The position numbers were made by a program, and so were the translations under genes. From an uncultured Collinsella sp. (GTDB lineage: Bacteria > Actinomycetota > Coriobacteriia > Coriobacteriales > Coriobacteriaceae): 11,515 nucleotides of DNA. Positions 1 to 6,891 of the stretch are shown here, one piece after another. The notes under the pieces were generated by a model that had not been told where the DNA came from, made no database searches, and saw only the letters and a program-made list of their open reading frames with translations. The DNA is taken from NCBI GenBank assembly GCA_900542235.1, contig UQNB01000061.1, positions 1-11,515 of the forward strand. Direction: 5' to 3'. Position 1 is the stretch's first letter; each line of letters opens with the position of its first letter.

Positions 1-427
1 CGCCGGGAGCCTTGAACTCGATGGGGCGACGGTGCGTGGCGACGATGTCGCCCAGGCCGTCGATGGGCTGGCCGAGCGGATTGACGACGCGGCCGAGCAT
101 GGCACGGCTCACGGGGATATCCATAATGCGGCCAGTGGTGCGGCACTCGTCGCCTTCCTTGATGGAGTCGACGGCACCAAACAGAACGGCGCCGACCTCG
201 TCACGGTCAAGGTTCTGGGCAAGGCCGAAGACGGTCTCACCGGTATCGGAGCTCTTGAACTCCAGAAGCTCGCCTGCCATGGCGCTCTTGAGGCCGGAGA
301 CGCGCGCGATGCCGTCGCCTACCTCGTCGACCGTTGAAACCTCATGCGTATCGACCGTCGCGGAGAGGCTCGTGAGCTGCTCCTGCAGTTTCTTGGCGAT
401 ATCCTGGGCATTGAGGGTTTCGGACAT
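1..427 (-). CDS. atpA: ATP synthase F1 subunit alpha, N-terminal part (runs off the window)
   Basis: Non-catalytic nucleotide-binding alpha subunit of the F1 head of the F1Fo ATP synthase. The 142 residues present begin MSETLNAQDIAKKLQEQL and cover the N-terminal delta-contacting helix, the beta-barrel crown (VDEVGDGIARVSGLKSAM, about residues 34-51) and the start of the nucleotide-binding domain (GRVVNPLGQPIDG, about 112-124). The Walker A loop lies beyond base 1, so the gene is cut by the window edge rather than broken. The ATG at 425-427 overlaps the atpH stop by one base (TAATG), and GGAGGTG lies 7 bases upstream, which fixes the start and suggests translational coupling. It is the last visible gene of the operon; atpG, atpD and atpC are expected beyond the window. 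Identity is certain from conserved sequence and context. Confidence 0.97.
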   Translation of the reverse strand, partial: MSETLNAQDIAKKLQEQLTSLSATVDTHEVSTVDEVGDGIARVSGLKSAMAGELLEFKSSDTGETVFGLAQNLDRDEVGAVLFGAVDSIKEGDECRTTGRIMDIPVSRAMLGRVVNPLGQPIDGLGDIVATHRRPIEFKAPG

Positions 428-903
428 TAGGCTTCACCTCCGTACGAATTAGCAGAGTTTGCGAGGGTCTCCTGCGCGATGCGCAGCTGCGTCTTGACGG
501 AAATGTCACGACGCTCGCCGCGGGCCTCGAGCACCAGGCCGCCCACGATAGACGGGTCGACCTGCTCGATAAGGAATACCTTGCGGCCGAAATCCTGCTC
601 GCATTTCTTAGTGATGGTTTGACGCAGCTCGTCGTCGAGCGGGATCGCCGTGGTGACGGTCACGCCCACTACATCCTCGTCTTCCTCGGCAACATACTTA
701 AAGGCAGCTGCCAACTTGGGAAGAAGGTCGAGCTGGTCGCGCTTGGACATGGTGTCGAGCACGGCGATGATCTCGGGGCTGGCAGAAGCCAAGCGCTCGA
801 TCATCTCGAGGTCCTCGAACACATGGTTCTCGGCCTTAGCGGCTTCCAGAAGGGAGCGCGCGTAGGTCTCGAGCACCTTGTCCTGATAGCGGCTAGTCGG
901 CAT
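427..903 (-). CDS. atpH: ATP synthase F1 subunit delta
   Basis: Delta (OSCP-like) subunit, which ties the top of the F1 alpha/beta head to the peripheral b stalk. The 158-residue protein starts MPTSRYQDKVLETYARSLLE, typical of the N-terminal six-helix domain (about 1-105). It ends with the family's C-terminal domain, including DPSIVGGLVLEARGERRDIS (about 116-135), where the GGxxL core is the delta signature. It is somewhat shorter than the roughly 175-180 residues usual for the family. The ATG at 901-903 lies inside the last codons of atpF (11-base overlap), with an AGGT ribosome site inside the atpF coding sequence. The stop overlaps the atpA start. Both overlaps suggest coupled translation of the stalk and head subunits. 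Confidence 0.95.
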   Translation of the reverse strand: MPTSRYQDKVLETYARSLLEAAKAENHVFEDLEMIERLASASPEIIAVLDTMSKRDQLDLLPKLAAAFKYVAEEDEDVVGVTVTTAIPLDDELRQTITKKCEQDFGRKVFLIEQVDPSIVGGLVLEARGERRDISVKTQLRIAQETLANSANSYGGEA

Positions 904-1495
904 TCAGGCTACCTGCTTCCTGGATGTAGCGCTCGATGAGCTTCTTCTGCTCGGCATCGTCCTCGAGTGCCTCGCCCACGATCTTGGTGGCGACGGCAAC
1001 GGACAGGTCGGCGATGGAGCTCGCGGCACCGGCGTAAATGGACTTGCGCTCGTCCTCGACGGTCGTATGGGCCTTGGCGATGATCTCCTCGGCCTCCTTG
1101 TGAGCAGCCTCGATGATACGGGCGCGCTCGGACTCGGCGTCCTTACGGGCCTCGAGAACGATGTCGGCAGCCTGACGACGGGCGTCGGTGACGATCGAGT
1201 CGGACTCAGCGCGCTTGGCGATAGCCTCCTGCTTGGTCTTCTCGGCCTCGTCGAGGCTCTCCTCGATCTTCTTGCCGCGCTCCTCCATGGTTTTCATGAT
1301 GCCCGGCAGGGCGACCTTGGCCAGCACGATCCAGATAATCAGGAAGGCGATAAGCGCCGGGATGAACTCCGCCATCTTAGGGATGAGGATGTCCGCACCG
1401 GCAGCGCCGTCCTCGGCGAACGCGGAAACCGGCATGAGCAGCGCGGCCGCGGACGCGGAGAGTGCGATCGCGCTCTTCTGGGATGAAAGATTCAT
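893..1495 (-). CDS. atpF: ATP synthase Fo subunit b with signal-peptide-like N-terminus
   Basis: Peripheral-stalk subunit b, which holds F1 against rotation. The 200-residue protein has an unusual front end: a lysine (K7), a hydrophobic Ala/Ser/Leu run (about 8-22) and an AFA-ED boundary (25-29) resembling a signal peptidase I site. After it come the usual single membrane helix (about 43-63, IPALIAFLIIWIVLAKVALP) and a long charged coiled coil (about 68-158, rich in E, K, A and R). The ATG at 1493-1495 has GGAG 8 bases upstream and lies 15 bases after the atpE stop. Ordinary b subunits of about 160-180 residues begin directly with the membrane helix, so the first 27 residues are additional. 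Cleavage would leave the mature N-terminus outside and the coiled coil inside, matching normal b topology. That the leader is cut is an inference. Confidence 0.95.
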   Translation of the reverse strand: MNLSSQKSAIALSASAAALLMPVSAFAEDGAAGADILIPKMAEFIPALIAFLIIWIVLAKVALPGIMKTMEERGKKIEESLDEAEKTKQEAIAKRAESDSIVTDARRQAADIVLEARKDAESERARIIEAAHKEAEEIIAKAHTTVEDERKSIYAGAASSIADLSVAVATKIVGEALEDDAEQKKLIERYIQEAGSLNAD

Positions 1496-1510
1496 ACTTG
1501 ACGCTCCGTG

Positions 1511-1705
1511 CTATTTAACGATCAGCGCGACAACGAAGCCGATCAGAGCCAGAGCCTCGCCGAAGGCGGAGCCCATGATGAAGACGGTGAACACGCGGCC
1601 CTGGACCTCAGGCTGACGGGCCATAGCACCCGTAGCACCCAGAGCAGACAGGCCGATAGCAAGACCAGCGCCGATAACACCGAGACCGTAACCGATAACT
1701 CCCAC
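1511..1705 (-). CDS. atpE: ATP synthase Fo subunit c (short form)
   Basis: Rotor-ring proteolipid. Its 64 residues form a hairpin of two membrane helices: a glycine-rich helix 1 (about 2-27, with GYGLGVIGAGLAIG), a polar loop ARQPE (29-33) that contacts the F1 foot, and helix 2 (about 37-63). Helix 2 carries the ion-binding carboxylate Glu50 in GSAFGEALALIGF. The residue after Glu50 is Ala, and the Ser/Thr and Tyr ligands typical of sodium-binding c rings are missing, so proton coupling is inferred. It starts with GTG (1703-1705) preceded by AAAGGAGG, the strongest ribosome site in the operon, as expected for a multicopy subunit. An in-frame stop nine codons upstream rules out a longer protein. 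64 residues is at the short end for bacterial c subunits. Confidence 0.96.
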   Translation of the reverse strand: MGVIGYGLGVIGAGLAIGLSALGATGAMARQPEVQGRVFTVFIMGSAFGEALALIGFVVALIVK

Positions 1706-1760
1706 GATTCCTCCTTTGTCGTGCGTGTCTTATTTCACGCAGGATAACCTTTTTATAACT

Positions 1761-1788
1761 GCCGGGCTCCATGGGTACGGGCACCGGC
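1761..1788 (-). repeat. Inverted repeat in the atpB-atpE intercistronic gap
   Basis: In the 124-base gap between atpB and atpE the only structure I see is a small inverted repeat, GCCGG (1761-1765) with CCGGC (1784-1788). On the transcribed strand it is followed by A-rich sequence, not a U tract, so it does not look like a terminator. The long gap and the strong ribosome site before atpE may serve higher atpE expression. The hairpin could be an RNA processing or stability element, which is inference. Confidence 0.25.
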
Positions 1789-1829
1789 GGTTTAACGAAT
1801 TGCCTTACCTTTAAGGCGCGAACGGAAGA

Positions 1830-2633
1830 CTACTCCTCCTCCGCGACCTCCTCTGCCTCGGAGACATACACGGCGGTAAGGACCGTGAAGACGTAAGCCT
1901 GGATGGCGCCGACCACAAGCTCGATCGCATAGATCAGGATGAGGATGGCAAGCCAGGCTAGCGAAGGCAGGGCGCCAACGGCGTGGGCCGCGGAAACCTG
2001 CTGAAGCAGCGGCTGCATGAACATGCTCGCCATGATGGCGAACGAGCCCATGACCACGTGTCCTGCGAACATGTTGCAGAACAGACGGACGGCGAGCGTG
2101 ATGAGGCGCAGGAAGGTCGAGAAAAGCTCGACGACCCACACGAGCACGTTCATCGGGAAGCTCACGCCCTGCGGGGCGAGGCTCTTGATGTAGCCGATCA
2201 CGCCGTGAGCCTTGCATCCGTAGTAGATGAAGTACACGAAGGCGAAAATGGCGAGTGCGGCGGTGGAGCCGATTGCGCCGGTGCCGGGCTTCATTCCCGG
2301 GATCAGGCCGATCATGTTATTGATCAGGATGAACAGGAAAAGCGAGCACAGGAACGGGAAGTGCTTCTTCCAGTTCTCACCCACGACACCCTTGCCGATA
2401 TCGTTCTCGACGTACTCGATGATGTACTCGAAACCGTTGACGAAGAAGCCCTTGGGAACCAGGGTCTGCTTCTTCTTGAACACGGCCAGGACGATCAGGA
2501 GCACGATCGTGGAGACGATCAGCCAAAACGAGTACTGCGTGATGCCGCAGCTCAGATCGCCCACGACGGGGGTGGAGCTGAACTCGCTGACCAGATGATT
2601 AATCTCATCAGGCAGCTTTTCAAAAATTTCCAC
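1830..2633 (-). CDS. atpB: ATP synthase Fo subunit a
   Basis: Stator subunit a, which forms the two proton half-channels against the c ring. In the 267-residue protein the conserved helix reads FLRLITLAVRLFCNMFAGHV (about 174-193), with the essential arginine at R183. The last helix, YAIELVVGAIQAYVFTVLTA (about 235-254), contains the channel residues Glu238 and Gln245. Several further hydrophobic helices are visible (about 36-52, 93-113, 123-139). The usual RLFGNM is RLFCNM here, with Cys at 186. The C-terminus is strongly acidic (EAEEVAEEE). It starts with GTG at 2631-2633, preceded by GAAAGG and only three bases after the atpI stop, so translation is probably coupled to the upstream gene. 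Confidence 0.96.
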   Translation of the reverse strand: MEIFEKLPDEINHLVSEFSSTPVVGDLSCGITQYSFWLIVSTIVLLIVLAVFKKKQTLVPKGFFVNGFEYIIEYVENDIGKGVVGENWKKHFPFLCSLFLFILINNMIGLIPGMKPGTGAIGSTAALAIFAFVYFIYYGCKAHGVIGYIKSLAPQGVSFPMNVLVWVVELFSTFLRLITLAVRLFCNMFAGHVVMGSFAIMASMFMQPLLQQVSAAHAVGALPSLAWLAILILIYAIELVVGAIQAYVFTVLTAVYVSEAEEVAEEE

Positions 2634-2636
2634 GAC

Positions 2637-2948
2637 TTACCTTTCGACCTCATGAGGATCTCGCAGCGCCTTGGCGACGCGAACCGCGCAGGCGGCCATA
2701 AAGGCCACGAAGCCGATCGCCTCGCCCAGGAGGAACATGCGAAATGCCTCTCCGAACAACACAAACACAACCAAGGTAAAGACGAGCAGAGCGATTGCCG
2801 AGACCGCCAGACTCACCATACCCTTGAGCATGTCCGCATTCTGCTTATCGTCAAGAACCGGCTTGAGCGTAAAGACAAAGGGAAGAAAGGCGACCGCGCC
2901 CGCGATGACGCCTGCAACGATAGCGAGCAGATCGGCTATCTGAAACAC
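2637..2948 (-). CDS. atpI: Small membrane protein at the head of the atp operon, AtpI-like
   Basis: First gene of the ATP synthase operon, the position usually held by AtpI (UncI), a small membrane protein thought to help assembly of the c ring. The roughly 103-residue protein is hydrophobic, with segments at about 4-26 (LLAIVAGVIAGAVAFLPFVF), 42-66 and 70-90, and a short charged tail ending HEVER. No catalytic motif is visible, so the assignment depends on position, size and membrane character. Two GTG starts are possible. The one at 2948 has GAGG six bases upstream and is preferred. The one at 2960 adds four residues, but its AAGGA is only two bases away. The stop is three bases from the atpB start. 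Confidence 0.65.
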   Translation of the reverse strand: MFQIADLLAIVAGVIAGAVAFLPFVFTLKPVLDDKQNADMLKGMVSLAVSAIALLVFTLVVFVLFGEAFRMFLLGEAIGFVAFMAACAVRVAKALRDPHEVER

Positions 2949-3010
2949 TGGCGTCCTCACTTTCCTTTTTTAACGCTTCCCAGAACAGTTCCCGCCAAAC
3001 ATTGGTGACT

Positions 3011-3055
3011 ATTGTACGAGCCAATCGCTAAAGTACAACCGAAAAAGCATCGGTT
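3011..3055 (-). promoter_or_regulatory. Candidate atp operon promoter with overlapping inverted repeat
   Basis: On the minus strand TACAAT (3011-3016) resembles a -10 box, with a weak -35, TTGTAC (3033-3038), at 16 bases spacing. An inverted repeat, AACCGA (3037-3042) and TCGGTT (3050-3055), borders and overlaps the -35 by two bases and could be an operator. It sits about 50-60 bases upstream of atpI in the gap after upp, where an operon promoter is expected. The -35 matches only three of six consensus bases, so this is tentative. Confidence 0.35.
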
Positions 3056-3153
3056 AATACGCACCTGTTCGTTTTCTTAAGACCTTCTTTATGCCGCAGG
3101 TACGGTAATACGTTTTTCTCGAACCCTGCAGGGCAAAACGTCCGTTAACAGGA

Positions 3154-3188
3154 GTGCGCGCGGTCGCCTTTTGTTCGTCCGCGCGCAC
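3154..3188 (-). terminator. 10-base perfect inverted repeat after upp, possible terminator
   Basis: GTGCGCGCGG (3154-3163) and CCGCGCGCAC (3179-3188) form a perfect GC-rich stem around a 15-base loop, about 42 bases after the upp stop. No U tract follows on the minus strand. On the plus strand a T-rich stretch does follow (TTTCTTCGTATTT). It may act as a U-less terminator for upp, as is common in actinobacteria, or as a block against antisense transcription. The rest of the gap holds a short palindrome, CCCTGCAGGG, at about 3125-3134, flanked by matching ACGTTTT and AAAACGT arms. Confidence 0.4.
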
Positions 3189-3229
3189 CGTTTCTTCGTA
3201 TTTGCAGCCGCGGCCGTTTAGCCCAGCGA

Positions 3230-3877
3230 CTAGAGCGTGCCGTAGATGCGGTCGCCGGCGTCGCCGAGGCCGGGAACGATGTAGGCGGCCTCGTTGAGAT
3301 GGTCGTCGATGGCGCACGTATAAATATGCACATCAGGGTCCTTCTCAGTCAGCGACTTGAGACCCTCGGGTGCGGCGACGATACACAGCATGCGGATGTC
3401 CTTGACACCGCGCTCGCGCAGGTAGCTGATGGCCATCTCGGCCGAACCGCCCGTGGCGAGCATGGGGTCGACAACCAGGCAGATGCGCTGGTCGATATCC
3501 TTGGGCATCTTGCAGTAATACTCATGCGGCTCGTGGGTGACCTCGTCGCGCTCCATACCGATGTGGCCCACGCGGGCAGAGGGTACCAAGTCGAGGATAC
3601 CGTCGACCATGCCAAGGCCCGCACGCAGGATGGGAACGATGGCGAGCTTCTTGCCGGCGAGCTGCTTAAACGTGGCGGTGGTGATGGGGGTCTCGGCCTC
3701 GACGTCTTCCATGGGCAGGTCGCGCATGGCCTCGTAGCCGTCAAAAAGCGCGAGCTCGCGCACGAGCTGGCGGAACTGATTGGTGCCGGTGCTCTTGTCG
3801 CGCAGGATCGACAGCTTGTGCTGGACGAGCGGGTGATCGACAAGGGTCACACGGGACGTATCGTAGGTGACGGTCAT
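3230..3877 (-). CDS. upp: Uracil phosphoribosyltransferase
   Basis: Salvages uracil: uracil plus PRPP gives UMP and pyrophosphate in the cytoplasm. The 215-residue protein is close to the usual 208-210. Signatures: the PRPP-binding loop VDPMLATGGSAEMAI (136-150), the LRAGLGMVDGI segment (84-94) that contacts the sugar-phosphate, and the uracil-binding C-terminus YIVPGLGDAGDRIYGT (199-214). The ATG at 3875-3877 is chosen because MTVTYDTSRVTLVDHPLVQHK matches the family's N-terminus and AAAGGGG lies about 10 bases upstream; the frame stays open 20 codons further without family similarity. The 123-base gap from glpK has a short GGCCG/CGGCC hairpin (3901-3915) just upstream of the ribosome site, possibly regulatory. 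Its own promoter is not clear. Confidence 0.96.
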   Translation of the reverse strand: MTVTYDTSRVTLVDHPLVQHKLSILRDKSTGTNQFRQLVRELALFDGYEAMRDLPMEDVEAETPITTATFKQLAGKKLAIVPILRAGLGMVDGILDLVPSARVGHIGMERDEVTHEPHEYYCKMPKDIDQRICLVVDPMLATGGSAEMAISYLRERGVKDIRMLCIVAAPEGLKSLTEKDPDVHIYTCAIDDHLNEAAYIVPGLGDAGDRIYGTL

Positions 3878-4000
3878 GGGTTGATTGCCCCTTTCGTTGC
3901 GGCCGCAAAACGGCCTTGCTGACAAGGTGTGCAGCAATGTTGCCGCCGCACGCCATGCATTAGTTTAGCGGTTTGTTGTATCGAGCAGCCCATCGCAGCC

Positions 4001-5542
4001 CTACTGTGAGGTGCTGAGCGAGCGCCTGACTGCATCACGCCAGCCCGCAAGGTTTTGCTCGCGGCGCTCGGCGGACATGTGGGGAAGGAAGGTCCTAACG
4101 ATCTGGGCATTTTGCTCCAGCTCCTCCAGGTCTTCCCAATAGCCGACGGCAAGACCCGCCAAGTACGCGGCACCGATTGCCGTGGTCTCCACCGTCTCGC
4201 ATTGCAGCACGGGGATATCCAGCAGGTCGGCCTGGAATTGCATGATGAACTCGTTGCGCGAGGCACCGCCATCGACAGACAGGCGTTCAATCGAAAGCCC
4301 CACGTCCTGCTCCATGGCGCGCAGCACGTCGTAGCTCTGATATGCCATGGATTCGCAGGCGGCACGTACGATGGTCGCACGGCTCGAGGCGCCGGTCAGA
4401 CCGCACACGATACCGCGAGCATGCGGGTCCCACCAGGGAGCACCCAAACCCGCAAAGGCGGGAACGAAGTAGCAGCCCTCGTTGTCGCTAATCGAAGCGG
4501 CGAGTTGTGCCGACTCGCTCACGCTCGAGATGATGCCCATGTTGTTGCGAAGCCAGTTCATCGTTGAGCCGGCGGCAAAAATAGAGCCCTCGAGCGCATA
4601 GCTGACTTTGCCGTCCGCAGCGATACCGATGGTGGAGACCAGGCCATTCTTGGATTCGACGATCTCGTCGCCGGTGTTCATGAGCATAAAGCAACCCGTG
4701 CCATAGGTGTTTTTGGTCTGGCCGGGACGGAAACAGCAGTGGCCGAACAGCGACGCCTGCTGGTCACCCGCCACGCCCATGATGGGCGGCATGTTGGTCA
4801 TGATGTCGCTCGCGACGCGGCCGTAGTCGCCCGAGCTCCAGCGAACCTCGGGCATCATGGAACGTGGAACGTCAAAGAGTGCCAGCAGGTCGTCGTCCCA
4901 ATCGAGCGTATGGATATTAAAGAGTGCCGTGCGGCTGGCATTGGTGTAGTCGGTGGCAAAGACCTGGCCGCCGGTGAGGTTGTAGATGAGCCAGGTGTCG
5001 ATGGTGCCAAACATGAGGTCGCCCGCCGCCGCGCTCTCGCGTGCGCCGTCGACGTTGTCGAGAATCCACTGCACCTTGGAGGCCGAGAAATACGGGTCGA
5101 GCGTGAGTCCCGTGCGGGAGCGCACCAGCCCTTCTGCGCCCTGCTCGACAAGCTCGTCGATCAGAGGTGCGGTACGGCGGCACTGCCATACGATAGCGTT
5201 ATAGATCGGCTGACCGCTCACGCGATCCCAGACCACCGTGGTCTCGCGCTGGTTGGAGATGCCGATGGCGGCAATGCGGTCGGAGTGGATACCGCTCTTA
5301 AACTGGACTTCCATCATGACGGCGATCTGGCTAGCAAGGACCGCCATGGGGTCTTGCTCTACCCAACCGGGACGCGGAAAGCTGGTTTTGACGCTGCGAC
5401 GTGCCTGCGCGACGATGCATCCGTACTCGTCGACGATGGTCGCAAGTACCGAGGTGGTGCCGCAGTCGAGCGCCATGATGTAGGAACCGCCAAAGTCAAA
5501 CGAGGCATCTTCCATGCCCAGGCTGCCCAGATTCAACGACAT
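4001..5542 (-). CDS. glpK: Glycerol kinase (FGGY family) with a divergent nucleotide loop
   Basis: Phosphorylates glycerol to sn-glycerol 3-phosphate with ATP, committing it to glycolysis or lipid synthesis. 513 residues, near the usual 495-505, with an N-terminal extension of about 15. Glycerol-binding residues are intact: R99 and E100 in NQRETTVVW, Y151 in LDPYFS, D260 and Q261 in VAGDQQASLFG. The phosphate-binding loop KNTYGTGCFMLMNTG (277-291) and the C-terminal nucleotide loop DGGASRNEFIMQF (424-436) are also present. Oddities: the first loop reads LDCGTTSVLA (25-34) instead of LDQGTTSSRA, so the nucleotide-contacting Arg is Leu33. The region before the VAGDQQ motif lacks the arginine used for fructose-1,6-bisphosphate inhibition in E. 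coli and the HPr-phosphorylated His loop of Firmicutes. The ATG at 5540-5542 has AAAGGTG upstream. It lies 16 bases after tsaC, probably in the same operon. Confidence 0.93.
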   Translation of the reverse strand: MSLNLGSLGMEDASFDFGGSYIMALDCGTTSVLATIVDEYGCIVAQARRSVKTSFPRPGWVEQDPMAVLASQIAVMMEVQFKSGIHSDRIAAIGISNQRETTVVWDRVSGQPIYNAIVWQCRRTAPLIDELVEQGAEGLVRSRTGLTLDPYFSASKVQWILDNVDGARESAAAGDLMFGTIDTWLIYNLTGGQVFATDYTNASRTALFNIHTLDWDDDLLALFDVPRSMMPEVRWSSGDYGRVASDIMTNMPPIMGVAGDQQASLFGHCCFRPGQTKNTYGTGCFMLMNTGDEIVESKNGLVSTIGIAADGKVSYALEGSIFAAGSTMNWLRNNMGIISSVSESAQLAASISDNEGCYFVPAFAGLGAPWWDPHARGIVCGLTGASSRATIVRAACESMAYQSYDVLRAMEQDVGLSIERLSVDGGASRNEFIMQFQADLLDIPVLQCETVETTAIGAAYLAGLAVGYWEDLEELEQNAQIVRTFLPHMSAERREQNLAGWRDAVRRSLSTSQ

Positions 5543-5558
5543 CGCTTACACCTTTCCA

Positions 5559-6299
5559 TTACATCGGGTCGGACAGGACCCGCTCAATCTCTGATGCGGG
5601 AAGTGCGCCTTGGCGCAGGATCTGGAGTTCGCCGTGCTGAAACGACACGATGGTCGAGGCGTCGCGACACGGGGTCTCACCGGCGTCGACGGCCACATCG
5701 ACCCCCTCCAGGATGCGCTCCTCCACCGTGACAAAGCTTGCCGGCGCGGGCGCGCCATGCGTGTTGGCGCTGGTGCAGGCAAGGGGGCTGCCACAGGCGC
5801 GGATGAGCGCCTGCACCACGGGCGAGGCCGAAGCGCGAAGTGCCACCGTGTCGTCGGCGGCGCGCATAAAGGTCGGCACGCAGGGGGCCGCCTTGACCAC
5901 GATAGTCAGGGCGCCCGGCCAGCATCGTCGGGCGAGCACGCGGGCCTCGTTAGGGATATCCACGCCATAGCGATCGAGTGCCTCGGCATCATCGACCAGC
6001 CAGGCAACCGTTTGGGTGAGCTCGCGCTGCTTGAGAGTAAAGATACGACGATAGCCGGTACCAAGTGCGGGGACCGCGGCGCCGTTGACGGCAGCCTGCG
6101 GATCTCGCGGCCACGATGGGAATTCGCTTGTATCTTGGGGCACGGCGTCCGAGAAGGCGCTGACTGCCACGGCGACACCGTAGACGGTCTCGGTCGGGAT
6201 CAAAGCCAGGCCGCCGCGGCCGAGCACCTCGGCCGTGCGCTCGACGGCAAGCCGATGCGGCTCGCGCGTTCCCTCGTATACCCGATAGACCGTCTGCAT
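5559..6299 (-). CDS. tsaC: Threonylcarbamoyl-AMP synthase (TsaC/Sua5/YrdC family) with an internal insertion
   Basis: Makes threonylcarbamoyl-AMP from threonine, bicarbonate and ATP, the first step of t6A formation at position 37 of ANN-decoding tRNAs. The 246-residue protein has the YrdC-fold motifs PTETVYGVAV (35-44), LKQR (89-92, the conserved K-x-R), RRCWPGALTIVV (124-135), ALRASASPVVQAL (153-165) and TSANTHGAPAP (176-186). It resembles TsaC in length rather than Sua5, with no C-terminal Sua5 domain. The distance from PTETVYG to the K-x-R motif is about 55 residues, roughly 30 more than in E. coli TsaC, and the proline that usually follows K-x-R is absent. YciO paralogs are an alternative, but the prfA-prmC-tsaC order is the classic setting of TsaC. 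The ATG at 6297-6299 follows AAGGGG by about 11 bases. Confidence 0.88.
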   Translation of the reverse strand: MQTVYRVYEGTREPHRLAVERTAEVLGRGGLALIPTETVYGVAVAVSAFSDAVPQDTSEFPSWPRDPQAAVNGAAVPALGTGYRRIFTLKQRELTQTVAWLVDDAEALDRYGVDIPNEARVLARRCWPGALTIVVKAAPCVPTFMRAADDTVALRASASPVVQALIRACGSPLACTSANTHGAPAPASFVTVEERILEGVDVAVDAGETPCRDASTIVSFQHGELQILRQGALPASEIERVLSDPM

Positions 6300-6433
6300 G
6301 TGTATGCCAGCCCCTTACGCTCTGGTGCAAGTTTGTTTACTGTGGGGCATTCTCGCACGAAACGTTCAACCTATTTGCCCAGAGCGCATGTTGGCTTGGT
6401 GAGCGGCTCTAGTAGTCGGTGAAAGTGAGGGGG

Positions 6434-6880
6434 TTATTGGACTGCGACGAACTTCTTTGGCCTGCCGGCGTGGCGTTCTTGGGCGGCGTAGCGCTCGATG
6501 CTGTCTATCGTTATCATCCGACGGCCGTCGACGAGTTCAACATCGAGCTTTCCGGCTTTGACCAGCGCGGTAATCCGCGGAGCGGAGACTTTGAGGTCCA
6601 GCGCTGCGTCTTTAAATGTTCGGCACGCCGCTTCCCGAGCGTCCTCGTGGTCGATTTCGACTGAAAGGGCCACGACCTCGGCCGAGCGTTCGTACCCTGC
6701 CGGAGTCAAACCGTTGTTGAGGTCGTCGGCCAAAAACGCCATCAGTGCCTCGGTGGCATGGGCAATCGCTTCTTCGCGCGTATCGCCATCGGCAAAGGCG
6801 CCGGGAATCTGCGGGAAGCTAGCGCAGTAACCATCGTCTTCTTTTATGAGAACGCAGTCATAGGTAAATCGCTGCCTCAT
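6434..6880 (-). CDS. hicB: HicB-family antitoxin with C-terminal DNA-binding-like domain
   Basis: Antitoxin of a HicAB pair, expected to bind and neutralise HicA and to repress the operon. The 148-residue protein starts MRQRFTYDCVLIKEDDGYCA: the N-terminal partial RNase-H-like HicB fold with the DGYCASFPQIPGAFADGDT signature (16-34) and the EEAIAHATEAL helix (37-47). The second half (about 88-133, DLKVSAPRITALVKAGKLDV, then RRMITIDSIERY) resembles a winged-helix or excisionase-type HTH instead of the ribbon-helix-helix or XRE domains of well-known HicBs. It ends in a basic tail, GRPKK. The start at 6878-6880 is preferred over one 15 codons upstream because GGAGG lies just ahead and the family begins here. 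It begins 11 bases after the hicA stop. Confidence 0.82.
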   Translation of the reverse strand: MRQRFTYDCVLIKEDDGYCASFPQIPGAFADGDTREEAIAHATEALMAFLADDLNNGLTPAGYERSAEVVALSVEIDHEDAREAACRTFKDAALDLKVSAPRITALVKAGKLDVELVDGRRMITIDSIERYAAQERHAGRPKKFVAVQ

Positions 6881-6891
6881 TTTGCCTCCAA

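Noticed and set aside
1761..1790. Possible terminator between atpB and atpE
   Set aside because: The stem is only five base pairs, with an 18-base loop and no U tract on the transcribed strand; a stop here would separate atpE from its operon.
1983..3008. 341-codon open frame on the plus strand
   Set aside because: It is antisense to atpB and atpI and arises from the GC-rich codon pattern of those genes. Its His/Asp/Glu-rich product has no domain.
3100..3135. GGTTCGAG on the minus strand, resembling a tRNA T-loop
   Set aside because: The flanking bases do not form a five-pair T stem, and no anticodon or acceptor stem can be drawn around it.
3901..3915. GGCCG/CGGCC hairpin in the upp leader as an attenuator or PyrR site
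   Set aside because: It is only five pairs, with no alternative antiterminator fold and no PyrR consensus visible; it is mentioned under upp only.
4739..5731. 330-codon open frame on the plus strand
   Set aside because: It is the antisense shadow of glpK and the end of tsaC, with low-complexity composition.
5610..6422. 270-codon open frame on the plus strand
   Set aside because: It is the antisense shadow of tsaC; the TsaC frame on the minus strand has all family motifs.
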